Of a stretch of DNA of 64,000 nt, positions 34,434-42,623 are shown one piece after another. The stretch's first letter is position 1, and each line of letters begins with the position of its first letter. The position numbers were made by a program, and so were the translations under genes. The notes beneath the pieces were generated by a model, which worked only from the letters and a program-made list of their open reading frames with translations, had not been told where the DNA came from and did not search any database. This DNA is from JALZKA01 sp963721645. Lineage in GTDB: Bacteria > Actinomycetota > Thermoleophilia > Solirubrobacterales > 70-9. The stretch spans positions 2,108,001 through 2,172,000 of the forward strand of contig CAVRJK010000002.1 of NCBI GenBank assembly GCA_963721645.1, written 5' to 3'.

Positions 34434-35303
34434 ATGGACAGCTGGGGAGCCGACTCGGAGACCGGGACGCTTCGCGACGTCCTCCTCTGCCCCCCGGACA
34501 ATTTTCATTGGGGAGCGACGAGCGTTATCTCGAAGGCAACCCTCGAGAGCGGGCGGGACTTCGACCACCGAGCGGCCGAAGCGCAGCACAAAAGCCTTGT
34601 CGACGCCTACGAGGGGGCCGGAGTGAATTGCCACTTCCTGGAGCCCGATCCGGTGCTGCCGTACCAGGTGTTTACGCGCGACTCGAGCGTCATGACTCCA
34701 TGGGGGCCGTTCGTCACCGCCCCCAAGCAGTACTGGCGCCGTGGCGAGTACGCGGCGGTCATCCGCTTCTACGAACAAGCGGGCATCCCGATCTGGCAGA
34801 TGGCCACAGCCGGCGCGATCGAGGGCGGCGACGTGATGATCGTCGAGCCCGGGTGCGTCGTGATCGGCAACGGCGAAGAACGGACCGAGCGCCCGGCCGC
34901 AAAGCAGCTCGCCGCGTTCTTCGAAGCCGAGGGGTGGGAGGCACGGGTGGAGCCGATTCCGGGCATCTTTGTCCACATCGATGTCCTGATGGCGGTCGTG
35001 GCGCCCAAGCTCGCCGCCGTATGCGTCGACATCGTCTCCGGCGGCCTCGTCAGCTGGCTCGAGGGAAAGGGGTTCGAGATCCTGCCGGTGCCCACCGAGG
35101 ACGCTTTCGCCCTGGGGGTGAACGCGATGTCCCTGGGCGAAGACCGCGTACTGACCGGGGCGGCAGCTCGTTCCCTCAACGAGCAGATGAAGGCCCACGG
35201 CCTGGAGCTCGTCGCCCCCGACCTGGAGATGTTCACCCTCGGTGGCGGCGGCGCGCACTGCCTGGGTCAGGCGCTGAGGCGCGACCCCATGCCGGGTTCC
35301 TAG
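34434..35303 (+). CDS. Amidinohydrolase/amidinotransferase-family enzyme (arginine deiminase / DDAH-like)
   Basis: 289 residues with the catalytic pattern of guanidino-group-modifying enzymes: FTRDSSVMTPWG, EGGDVMI (substrate Asp/Glu), FVHIDVLMAVV (catalytic His) and GGGGAHCLGQALRRD (nucleophilic Cys near the C-terminus). Members hydrolyse arginine, methylarginines or agmatine through a Cys-linked amidino intermediate, releasing ammonia or an amine. Substrate is not determinable here. ATG 34434 is preferred over TTG 34431. Its stop touches the ATG of the carbamoylase, which would act on the ureido product. Confidence 0.88.
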   Translation: MDSWGADSETGTLRDVLLCPPDNFHWGATSVISKATLESGRDFDHRAAEAQHKSLVDAYEGAGVNCHFLEPDPVLPYQVFTRDSSVMTPWGPFVTAPKQYWRRGEYAAVIRFYEQAGIPIWQMATAGAIEGGDVMIVEPGCVVIGNGEERTERPAAKQLAAFFEAEGWEARVEPIPGIFVHIDVLMAVVAPKLAAVCVDIVSGGLVSWLEGKGFEILPVPTEDAFALGVNAMSLGEDRVLTGAAARSLNEQMKAHGLELVAPDLEMFTLGGGGAHCLGQALRRDPMPGS

Positions 35304-36545
35304 ATGGCAACGTCTCACCCGCAGGGCGAGATCGACGCCCAGCGGGTGATCGCCGACCTCCGCGAGCTGGCGAGGCGGACTTCCAACGAGGGCGGCGCGC
35401 AACGTGTCGCCTGGACCGATAAATGGCATGAGGCGCGTGCCTTCCTCGGCGAGCTTTTGGACGAGATCGGCGCATCGTCTGAAATCGATGAGGCCGGCAA
35501 CCTCTGGGCCCGCCTCCAAGGTGACGTTGAGGGCGAGGCGGTGGCCGTCGGCTCCCACATCGACTCCGTCCCGAACGGAGGCTGGCTCGACGGCGCGCTG
35601 GGGCTCATGGCGGCCGTGGGAATCCTGCGCGAACGCGCGAGAAGCTCCGAGGCGGCGCGGCCGCTGGTAATCGTCGACTGGGCGGACGAAGAAGGCTCGC
35701 GCTTTGGATACAGCCTGTTCGGGTCGTCTGCATTCGCAGGCCGCCTCGATCCCGGTGCCGTAGCGGGCCTCACCGACGCCGATGGCCTGGCGCTTCGCGA
35801 CGTCCTGGCCGAGAACGGCGTCGATGTGGCGAGGGCGCCTGAGTGTGCGTCCCGCAGGGAAGGGCTCGCCGCCTATCTCGAGCTTCACATCGAACAAGGG
35901 CCCGTCCTGGAATCGGAAGGCTTTGCGGTCGCGGCGGTCGAGGGCTGCCAGGGAATCGAGCGGCACCGATTCAGCTTCAGCGGTCAAGCCGCGCATGCAG
36001 GGACAACGCCGATGAAGCTTCGGCGCGACGCCGGCCTCGCGGCCGCGTCCTGCAGCCTCCGGGTTGCCGGCCTGACCGACACGCACGGAGGCGTCGCCAC
36101 CACCGGCGAGCTTCGTCTGGAACCGGGAATCTCCACCGCCGTGGCCGGAGCTGCCCATCTCGCATGCGACCTCCGGAATCCCGATGCCGAGGCCCTGGCC
36201 TCGATGCTCGAGGGAGCGCGGGCGGCGGCGGCAGCGAGCGCCGCAGAGCACGGATGCGAACTGACAGAGAAGCCCGTGTTCCAGATCGCGCCGACCCTTT
36301 TCGATCCAGGCCTCGTGGACGCCGCCGCCGAAGCGTGCGAGGCGGCGACCGGGTCGGCGGCACGTATCACAAGCGGCGCACTTCACGATGCGGCTAGCGT
36401 GTCGCGGGTCATGCCCGCGGCGATGATGTTCTGCCCGTCCCGGGGAGGGATCAGCCACGCGAAGGAGGAGGACACCATGGAGGGTGATCTGGAGCCCGCG
36501 ATCAGAGCCTTTGGCGACCTGGTTGCGAGGACCGTTGCCGGATGA
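35304..36545 (+). CDS. M20-family N-carbamoyl-amino-acid hydrolase / ureidohydrolase (hydantoinase/carbamoylase type)
   Basis: 413 residues, typical of the carbamoylase branch of the zinc peptidase M20 fold. Metal-binding motifs are VGSHIDSVPNGGWLDGALG and DWADEEGSRFGYSLFGS; LELHIEQGPVLE, GQAAHAGTTPMKLRRDA and the final MFCPSRGGISHAKEE match the family that removes carbamoyl groups from ureido acids (beta-ureidopropionase, allantoate amidohydrolase, L-carbamoylase). Its ATG follows the preceding stop directly and its stop overlaps the cupin gene by 4 bases. In this context it could turn citrulline or N-carbamoylputrescine into ornithine or putrescine; that is inference. Confidence 0.9.
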   Translation: MATSHPQGEIDAQRVIADLRELARRTSNEGGAQRVAWTDKWHEARAFLGELLDEIGASSEIDEAGNLWARLQGDVEGEAVAVGSHIDSVPNGGWLDGALGLMAAVGILRERARSSEAARPLVIVDWADEEGSRFGYSLFGSSAFAGRLDPGAVAGLTDADGLALRDVLAENGVDVARAPECASRREGLAAYLELHIEQGPVLESEGFAVAAVEGCQGIERHRFSFSGQAAHAGTTPMKLRRDAGLAAASCSLRVAGLTDTHGGVATTGELRLEPGISTAVAGAAHLACDLRNPDAEALASMLEGARAAAAASAAEHGCELTEKPVFQIAPTLFDPGLVDAAAEACEAATGSAARITSGALHDAASVSRVMPAAMMFCPSRGGISHAKEEDTMEGDLEPAIRAFGDLVARTVAG

Positions 36546-37015
36546 ACGGTCAAGACGGCATCGTCAGAAACGGCGTGACGGGCGAACGGGTCCGGTTCAT
36601 CCGGACCGCGGCCGAGACGGGCGGCGAGCTTCTCGTCATGGAGGACCACTGGACGCGGCCCGGGCACGTCGTGCCCCGCCATATTCACCCGGGCATCGAG
36701 GAGCGCTGGACCGTGATCGAGGGCACGGTCGCCTACACCGTGGATGGCATCGAGACCATCGTGGGGCCCGGCGACTCCGTCACCGCACCTCCGGGGATCC
36801 CCCACTCAGCCCGCGACGCCGGCAACGGCGAGGTGATCGTGCGGATCGAGATGCGCCCACCTCTGCGTTGGGAGGACTTTGTTCGCCAGCTCTTCGCACT
36901 GGCCGGTGAGGACCTCGAGGACGATGTGGCGGCTCGTTCCGTCTTTGAGCTCCTTGGCGAGTTCCAGCCGGAGATCGAACTGGCGCCTGATGACATGGAG
37001 GACCAGGATGTGTAA
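36542..37015 (+). CDS. Cupin-domain protein
   Basis: 157 residues. The single cupin barrel shows motif 1 (VPRHIHPGIEERWTVIEGTVAYTVDG, with His-x-His and Glu ligands) and motif 2 (PGDSVTAPPGIPHSARD, with the third His). The C-terminal 60 residues form an acidic helical extension (FVRQLFALAGEDLEDD). It may be a small metalloenzyme, an isomerase, or a sensor of the pathway. Coupled by ATGA overlap to the carbamoylase. Confidence 0.87.
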   Translation: MNGQDGIVRNGVTGERVRFIRTAAETGGELLVMEDHWTRPGHVVPRHIHPGIEERWTVIEGTVAYTVDGIETIVGPGDSVTAPPGIPHSARDAGNGEVIVRIEMRPPLRWEDFVRQLFALAGEDLEDDVAARSVFELLGEFQPEIELAPDDMEDQDV

Positions 37016-37030
37016 CGAACCGGCAACCTG

Positions 37031-37753
37031 ATGAACTCCACCACCATGGACACAGACTTCTCAGACCTCTCCGCCCTGTACATCAACTGCACGCTCAAGC
37101 GGTCGCCTGACCAATCGCACACGCAGGCCCTGATGGACGTGTCGATCGGGGTCATGGAGAAGAACGGCGTCTCCGTTGAATCCGTCCGCGCCATCGACCA
37201 CGAGATCGCCACCGGCGTTTACGACGACATGACAGAGAAGGGATGGGAGAAGGACGAGTGGCCCCAGCTCCTCGAGAAGGTCATGGCCGCGGACATCCTC
37301 GTGATCGGCACCCCGATCTGGCTCGGCGAGAAGTCTTCGGTCTGTACAAAGATCATCGAGCGGCTCTATGGCCATTCCGCGGTCCTTAACGACGCCGGCC
37401 AGTACGCGTTCTACGGCCGCGCCGGAGGCTGCATCGTGACCGGCAACGAGGACGGGATCAAGCACTGCGCGATGAACATCCTCTACTCGCTCCAGCACCT
37501 CGGCTATTCGATTCCGCCGCAGGCCGATTCGGGCTGGATCGGCGAAGCCGGCCCCGGGCCGTCATACATGGACGAAGGCTCCGGCGGCCCGGAGAACGAC
37601 TTCACCAATCGCAACACGACGTTTGCCACCTGGAACCTCATGCACCTGGCGCGGCTCTTGAAGGAAGCGGGCGGATTCCCGACGCACGGAAACCAGCCTT
37701 CTGAATGGGATGCCGGCAACAGGTTCGATTTCGAAAACCCCGAGTACCGCTGA
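37031..37753 (+). CDS. NAD(P)H-dependent FMN reductase / flavodoxin-fold protein
   Basis: 240 residues. Flavodoxin-like fold: ALYINCTLKRSPDQSHTQAL is the FMN phosphate loop, ADILVIGTPIWLGEKSSVCTKIIERL the second strand-loop, and GRAGGCIVTGNEDGIKHCAMNILYSLQHLGYSIPPQAD the third. Probably reduces flavin or quinones with NAD(P)H. Starts 16 bp after the cupin gene. The ATG at 37046 is an alternative start. Confidence 0.87.
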   Translation: MNSTTMDTDFSDLSALYINCTLKRSPDQSHTQALMDVSIGVMEKNGVSVESVRAIDHEIATGVYDDMTEKGWEKDEWPQLLEKVMAADILVIGTPIWLGEKSSVCTKIIERLYGHSAVLNDAGQYAFYGRAGGCIVTGNEDGIKHCAMNILYSLQHLGYSIPPQADSGWIGEAGPGPSYMDEGSGGPENDFTNRNTTFATWNLMHLARLLKEAGGFPTHGNQPSEWDAGNRFDFENPEYR

Positions 37754-37845
37754 GGACTCGGGCCCGATCAGGACGTCCGTTCGGCTACGTCAATTAGCTC
37801 CGTGGTCTAGGGTCCACCGGACCCGAGAGGAGAGGCACACCACGG

Positions 37846-39474
37846 ATGGAGAGCGCAAGCGTCCCGGCATCGGAGGCGGCACCCAAGACGGAGGTCGGAG
37901 ACAAAGGCCTGAAGAAGAACTCGATCGGCTTCCTCGACGGCCTGTCGATCGGACTTGCCTCGACCGCGCCCGCGTACTCGCTCGCAGCGGTGATCGGCTC
38001 AATCGTGGTCGCGGTCGGAGTGAAGGCTCCCGCGATCCTGCTCGTCTCCTTCATCCCGATGTTCTTCATCGCGGCGGCGTTCTTTTACATGAACCGCGTC
38101 GACACGGACTGCGGCACGACGTTCTCATGGGTGACTCGCGGGATGGGGCCTTGGATGGGCTGGATGGGCGGCTGGGCCATCTGCACCACGGGCATCCTCG
38201 TGATCGGCTCCCTGGCCGACGTCTCGGCTTACTACTTCTTCGACCTGCTCGGGCTCACGGGCGGCGAGACGAACAGCGGCAACCCCAAGCCGCTCTATAA
38301 GAACGACGTCGCGGTCGCGGCTTTGGCTGTCGTGATCATCGCGGTGATGACCACGATCTGCGTGATCGGCACGGAGATCTCCGCCAAGATGCAGCGATTC
38401 ATGACCCTCGGGCAGGTGGCGATCCTCCTGCTCTTCGCCGGCGCGGTCTTCGTGCGCTTGATCTTCGACAAGGTGCCCGAGTCGTCGATCTCGCCCGAAC
38501 TCAGCTGGCTCTCACCGTTCGGCGTGGATTACTCAGGCATGCTGACGGGGGTCCTGTTGGCGGTCTTCATCTACTGGGGCTGGGAGTCCGCAGTGAACCT
38601 CTCGGAGGAGAGCGAGGACTCATCACGAGCACCGGGGCTGGCGGGCCTCGCGAGCACGGTAATTCTGCTCTTCACCTACATCGTGGTCACCGTGGCGCTG
38701 ATCGCCTACGCGGGCCTCGGCCAGGTCGAGAAGTTCGACGACGACGCCGGCGTCCTCGGATCCGTTGCATCAGATGCTCTCGGCAGCGACCTCGCGAAGC
38801 TCCTCGTGATTGCGGTGATCATCTCGGGCATCTCTTCCGCACAGACAACGATCCTGCCCGGCTCACGCACCTCGCTGTCGATGGCGGCTTCCGGTGCATT
38901 CCCCAAGGCTTTCGCAAGGATCCATCCGCGCTACCTGACGCCGGCATTCGGAACGATCGTGATCGGCGTCCTCGCAACGCTCTGGTACGTCCCGGGCAAG
39001 CTCATCTCAGAGAACTTCCTGTTCGACTCGCTCTCGGCGCTCAGCATCATGATCGCCTTCTACTACGGGCTCACGGGCATCGCCTGCGTCATCTACTGGC
39101 GCAAGGAGCTCTTCCTCTCCGTGAAGAACTTCGTCTTCATCGGAATCGCGCCTCTCGTCGGAGCGGGTCTTTTGGGATATCTCCTGTTCGAGTCCATTGG
39201 CGCCCTCTCCGATCCAAAAGCTTCCTACTCCGGCACCGAGGTAGCCGGCCTGGGTGTGCCGCTGGTGATCGCCTTCGTCTTCATGAGCCTGGGCCTGATC
39301 TTCATGGTCTCATGGCGCTTCCTCGGCGGCGAGCCTGCGCGCGAGTTCTTCGCCCGCAAGCCGTTCGAGGCCGTGCCGCACGAGATCGCGGCAGGAGATG
39401 GCACCGTTGAGGCGATCGGCGTCTCCGAAGACGATGCCGACGCCGGAGCCGGCGTCGAGAAACGAGGGGGATGA
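37846..39474 (+). CDS. APC-superfamily amino-acid/polyamine permease
   Basis: 542 residues with about 12 membrane helices. The APC signature is at the start: GFLDGLSIGLASTAPAYSLAAVIGSIV, followed by DCGTTFSWVTRGMGPWMGWMGGWA and YWGWESAVNLSEESEDSSRAPG. Such carriers import amino acids or polyamines with protons or by exchange. Its position after decarboxylase, amidinohydrolase and carbamoylase genes suggests it brings in the pathway substrate. GAGAGGAGAGG lies upstream of the ATG. The acidic C-terminus (SEDDADAGAGVE) is cytoplasmic. Confidence 0.92.
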   Translation: MESASVPASEAAPKTEVGDKGLKKNSIGFLDGLSIGLASTAPAYSLAAVIGSIVVAVGVKAPAILLVSFIPMFFIAAAFFYMNRVDTDCGTTFSWVTRGMGPWMGWMGGWAICTTGILVIGSLADVSAYYFFDLLGLTGGETNSGNPKPLYKNDVAVAALAVVIIAVMTTICVIGTEISAKMQRFMTLGQVAILLLFAGAVFVRLIFDKVPESSISPELSWLSPFGVDYSGMLTGVLLAVFIYWGWESAVNLSEESEDSSRAPGLAGLASTVILLFTYIVVTVALIAYAGLGQVEKFDDDAGVLGSVASDALGSDLAKLLVIAVIISGISSAQTTILPGSRTSLSMAASGAFPKAFARIHPRYLTPAFGTIVIGVLATLWYVPGKLISENFLFDSLSALSIMIAFYYGLTGIACVIYWRKELFLSVKNFVFIGIAPLVGAGLLGYLLFESIGALSDPKASYSGTEVAGLGVPLVIAFVFMSLGLIFMVSWRFLGGEPAREFFARKPFEAVPHEIAAGDGTVEAIGVSEDDADAGAGVEKRGG

Positions 39475-39475
39475 G

Positions 39476-39892
39476 ATGGGCGTTCTGATCTTGGGATACG
39501 ACGGCTCGGATTGCGCAAATGCAGCGCTCGACGAGGCGATCTCGCTCGCCAAGGGGCTTGGTGACTCGCTCGTGATCGGCTTTGGCTACAGCCCAGGCGG
39601 ACCTGGCGAGGAGTTCAAGACGACGAGCGATGCCATTCGCAAAATTGGAGAGCGCGTGACCGACGAAGCCGTCGAGCGGGCGCGCTCCGCCGGCGTCGAA
39701 GTCGAGATCGAACTGGTGGACGAGCGGCCGACGAACGCGCTTCTCTCCCTCGCCGAGAAGCACGACGCCCGCGCGATCGTGGTCGGCACGTACAGCGAGT
39801 CTCCGATCAAGGGCGCGCTCCTCGGGTCCGTGCCCCACAAGCTGCTTCACCTCTCCGAGCGACCGGTTCTGATCGTCCCCGCGCCCGAGTAG
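39476..39892 (+). CDS. Universal stress protein (UspA family)
   Basis: 138 residues starting 1 base after the permease stop. UspA fold: VLILGYDGSDCANAALDEAISLAKGLG at the start, ARAIVVGTYSESPIKGALLGSVPHKLLHLSERPVLIVP at the end. The ATP loop G-x2-G-x9-G(S/T) is only partly kept (GTYSES...GALLGSVP), so nucleotide binding is uncertain. A Usp paired with a permease is common in actinobacteria and may regulate transport. Confidence 0.9.
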   Translation: MGVLILGYDGSDCANAALDEAISLAKGLGDSLVIGFGYSPGGPGEEFKTTSDAIRKIGERVTDEAVERARSAGVEVEIELVDERPTNALLSLAEKHDARAIVVGTYSESPIKGALLGSVPHKLLHLSERPVLIVPAPE

Positions 39893-39917
39893 CCGGAGGT
39901 AGTCTCTTCGGACACCT

Positions 39918-39940
39918 TGCGGACGCGCTCGGCGTCCGCA
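39918..39940 (+). terminator. Hairpin after the permease-Usp genes
   Basis: TGCGGACGC-gctcg-GCGTCCGCA is a perfect 9-bp stem with a 5-base loop, 25 bases after the Usp stop, followed by a short pyrimidine-rich stretch (CATCCTGCTTTC). Terminator-like; it also argues that the next gene does not start at the TTG at 39917. Confidence 0.55.
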
Positions 39941-39976
39941 CATCCTGCTTTCACGGCTGATTTTCCGGGAGACAAT

Positions 39977-41041
39977 TTGAGCGATTTCGAGAAGCTGCGC
40001 GACCTGCCCATCAACGTCGAGGACTTCGAGTTCGAGGCAAACGATCTGGAGTACTCGCCCGAGTTCACCCGCGGCTCGACGATCGTCCATCTCAACGGCG
40101 ATGGCCAGGAGGGCTTGGGCGAAGACGTCGCCTACGAGGTGCTCGACCACATCGCCAACCGCGATCTCGGCCCGCGCTTCGACCTCACAGGCCCGAAAAC
40201 GCTCGGGGAAATGTGTGCGCTCTTGGGTGAACTCGATCTCTACGAGGGCGCGCCTCCCGAGCGCGACGTATCGCGCGACTATCGCCGCTGGGCATACGAG
40301 TCGGCAGCGCTGGACCTCGCGCTCCGCCAATCGGGCGTCTCGCTCCATGAGGCCGTCGGACGGGACCCGAAGCCGGTTCGGTTCGTCTGCTCGACACGTC
40401 TCACCTCCTTCGGCGACGACACCGCCTCGTCTACCCATGCGATCACGTCCAGACTCGAGCGGTATCCGGGACTTGAGTTCAAGCTTGATCCGGAGAACGA
40501 CTGGACGCCGGAGCTGATCGAGGAGATCGCCGAGGTTGCAACCGTCAAGGTGATGGACCTCAAGGGCTATTACAAGGACACGGTCGTCGAGGTCGAGACC
40601 GACCCCGAGCTCTACCGTGCGGTGGCGGAGAAGTTTCCGGATGCCTGGCTCGAGGATCCCGATCTGACCGACGAGACCCGTGAGGTCTTGAAGCCCCATT
40701 GGGGCCGGCTCACCTACGACGCGCCCCTTCACTCGCTCGCCGACATCAAGGCGTTCGCACCCGAGCGGGCGATCAACTCGAAGCCATCCCGTTTCGGTTC
40801 ACTCGAGGAGCTTCTCGGCGTCTACGCCTACTGCGAGGAGCACGGGCTCCAGGTGTACGGCGGCGGCCAAGGCGAGGTCGGGCTCGGCCGCGGCCAGATC
40901 CAGTACCTCGCATCGCTCTACCACCCGGATACGCCGAACGACACGGCGCCGGCGGGCTACAACGATCCCGCCGTGCCCGAGGGCATGCCTACGAGCCCGA
41001 TGGACCCGGTCCCTTCCGACACCGGCTTCCGCTGGGGCTAG
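39977..41041 (+). CDS. Enolase-superfamily enzyme (mandelate racemase/muconate cycloisomerase-like)
   Basis: 354 residues from TTG 39977, which has GGGAG 5 bases upstream. The N-terminal capping domain leads into a TIM barrel with candidate metal-binding acids in FKLDPENDW/VKVMDLKGYY, WLEDPDLTDE and TYDAPLHSLAD, and a C-terminal GGGQGEVGLGRGQIQYLASLYHPD. It could be a racemase, dehydratase or dipeptide epimerase; the subgroup is not recognised. Two lysines in positions useful for proton transfer (FKLD, DLKG) are visible. It follows the guanidino cluster after a hairpin, so it may be a separate unit. Confidence 0.82.
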   Translation: MSDFEKLRDLPINVEDFEFEANDLEYSPEFTRGSTIVHLNGDGQEGLGEDVAYEVLDHIANRDLGPRFDLTGPKTLGEMCALLGELDLYEGAPPERDVSRDYRRWAYESAALDLALRQSGVSLHEAVGRDPKPVRFVCSTRLTSFGDDTASSTHAITSRLERYPGLEFKLDPENDWTPELIEEIAEVATVKVMDLKGYYKDTVVEVETDPELYRAVAEKFPDAWLEDPDLTDETREVLKPHWGRLTYDAPLHSLADIKAFAPERAINSKPSRFGSLEELLGVYAYCEEHGLQVYGGGQGEVGLGRGQIQYLASLYHPDTPNDTAPAGYNDPAVPEGMPTSPMDPVPSDTGFRWG

Positions 41042-41097
41042 GTAGAGAGCGGGAGAGCGTTCGGCTCAAGCCGGTGGCCCGAGGGCCCCAGGCGGAA

Positions 41098-41521
41098 TCA
41101 GCTGCCCTCCTCCTTCCTCCGTTCAGCCGCCGCCAAGGCCTTCTTCCAGGCCTTCGCCTTTCCTCGGCCGGACATCAGGTTGAACGTCTGGAGCACCGCC
41201 CCCCCGACCGGGTGGTCGTAAGAGACGACCCACTTGCGGCCCGGCCCGTCGATCACCATCATCGGGCCGCCCGTGATCGGCCAGCTGACCGAGCATTCGT
41301 CGAGCGGGATCGAAAAGGCGATTACCTCCTTGCCGTCCTCGATCTGATCCTTGATGCCCTCGGACTCCGAGTTCCTCCTCGAGCCAGCCGAGAGTCGCTT
41401 CGGCCGCATCGTGGTCGAGACGGAAGGAGATGACACCCCGGGAAAGCGCGAGCAACCCCGAGATTGGAAACGGGTTGAACCGGTTCCGGAGCAGCCAGGC
41501 TTTGTCCTCTCGGGCCTCCAC
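41098..41521 (-). pseudogene. Hypothetical protein split by a +1 frameshift near 41367
   Basis: Two overlapping minus-strand frames make one plausible protein of about 140 residues. The first gives DKAWLLRNRFNPFPISGLLALSRGVISFRLDHDAAEATLGWLEEEL; the second continues ESEGIKDQIEDGKEVIAFSIPLDECSVSWPITGGPMMVIDG...WVVSYDHPVGGAVLQTFNLMSGRGKAKAW. Dropping one base of the pair 41367-41368 joins them exactly. I do not recognise the family. The start is unclear; GTG 41521 is the best candidate, 22 bp from the divergent ferritin-like gene. Probably an intact gene with a sequence error. Confidence 0.6.
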
Positions 41522-41543
41522 GCGGGTAGGTAGTGTCTCGCAA

Positions 41544-42081
41544 ATGCCCGAGAAGACGTTCGCCCAAGCGCTCAACGACCATGTTCCCTCCGAGTTCGCC
41601 GCCTCTCAGGCCTACCTCGCGGCGGCGATCTACTACGACGATCTCACGATGCCGCGGATGGCCGCATTCTTCTATCGCCAAGCGGTCGAAGAGCGAAACC
41701 ACGCGATGATGATCATCCGGTACCTCCTCGATATCGAGGAGGAGGCGGAGATCCCGGGCGTCGCAGCGCCGAAGAATGGCTTCGCGGACCTCGTCGAGCC
41801 CGTGCGGCTCGCTCTCGAGCAGGAGACGCAAGGTCACCGGTCAGTTCAACGAGCTGGTCTCGATCGCCCGTGATGCGAATGACTTCCAGGGTGAGCAGTT
41901 CCTCCAGTGGTTTCTGAAGGAGCAGGTCGAGGAGGTGTCGCTCATGAACGACCTACTGACGGTCGTCGAACGGGCCAAGGATCGCCCACTCGACATCGAG
42001 GAGTTCCTGGCCCGCGAAGGCCTCGGCGAAGGCGATGAGAACGACCCGTCCGCCCCGCCCGCGGCCGGCGGGGCCATCTAG
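41544..42081 (+). pseudogene. Ferritin-like protein (non-haem ferritin type), split by a +1 frameshift near 41826
   Basis: The first frame (from ATG 41544) encodes FAQALNDHVPSEFAASQAYLAAAIYYDDLTMPRMAAFFYRQAVEERNHAMMIIRYLLD, with the ferritin ferroxidase pattern Exxx...ExxH. The second frame, ending at 42081, continues VTGQFNELVSIARDANDFQGEQFLQWFLKEQVEEVSLMNDLL. Removing one A near 41826 restores EQERKVTGQFNEL and a protein of about 178 residues, the usual ferritin length. It would store iron as a 24-mer. A TAGTGT box 7 bases before the ATG suggests a leaderless transcript. Likely a sequence error, not a true pseudogene. Confidence 0.82.
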
Positions 42082-42094
42082 CCGGCTGCGACGG

Positions 42095-42583
42095 CTACTT
42101 GTTGCGGTCCGCCCGGAAGCGCGCGAGCTCGGTAGCCGCGTTCGAGCGCACCTTCGAGCGAAGGATCGGTGTCCAACCCAACACCAGGCCCGCCGGTCCG
42201 AGCGCTTGGCGCGACCACTTCCAAAACGGGAACTCGTCGTGCTGTTCGGTGATCAGACCGTCCTGGCCGAACTTGAAATCCGAACGGACATCGTTGACGA
42301 CGCTGCGGCCGGTGGCGCCGAACGTGTAGGTGGCGATCCAGTTGGCCGCACCCGCTTCGGCATCGGCCCTCGCCTCTGGCAGCTCGACCTTGAGGTCCGT
42401 TGCGCGGGAAGTGAGCATGCGCCACATGTCGCCGGCTTGCGATCCGGTCAGCTCCGTGAAGACCGGATCGGAGAAGTGCGCATCAGGCGCGTAGCACGAA
42501 GCCATGGCCTCGCCGTCATGGGCGTCCAGCCCCGCGTAGAGCTTGCGGATGGTCGCTTCGTTTCGCTCGGCTTGATCGGACAT
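42095..42583 (-). CDS. SnoaL-like / NTF2-fold protein
   Basis: 162 residues from ATG 42583. The NTF2-like pattern is clear in the first half: IRKLYAGLDAHDGEAMASCYAPDAHFSDPVFTELTGSQAGDMWRML, followed by strands NWIATYTFGATGRSVVNDVRSDFKFGQDGLITEQHDEF. Members range from polyketide cyclases to proteins without known activity. A C-terminal tail (GWTPILRSKVRSNAATELARFRADRN) is typical of a widespread bacterial subgroup. Convergent with the ferritin-like gene, 14 bp apart. Confidence 0.86.
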   Translation of the reverse strand: MSDQAERNEATIRKLYAGLDAHDGEAMASCYAPDAHFSDPVFTELTGSQAGDMWRMLTSRATDLKVELPEARADAEAGAANWIATYTFGATGRSVVNDVRSDFKFGQDGLITEQHDEFPFWKWSRQALGPAGLVLGWTPILRSKVRSNAATELARFRADRNK

Positions 42584-42623
42584 AGCGGCCGAGGGTATAC
42601 CCGCGGACAAGATCGAGGCGTTG

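Noticed and set aside
34299..36458. 719-codon open frame on the minus strand
   Set aside because: It lies antisense to the amidinohydrolase and carbamoylase, which have clear catalytic motifs; long antisense frames are expected at this GC content.
39302..40732. 476-codon open frame on the minus strand
   Set aside because: Antisense to the permease end, Usp and enolase-family genes; no recognisable protein features.
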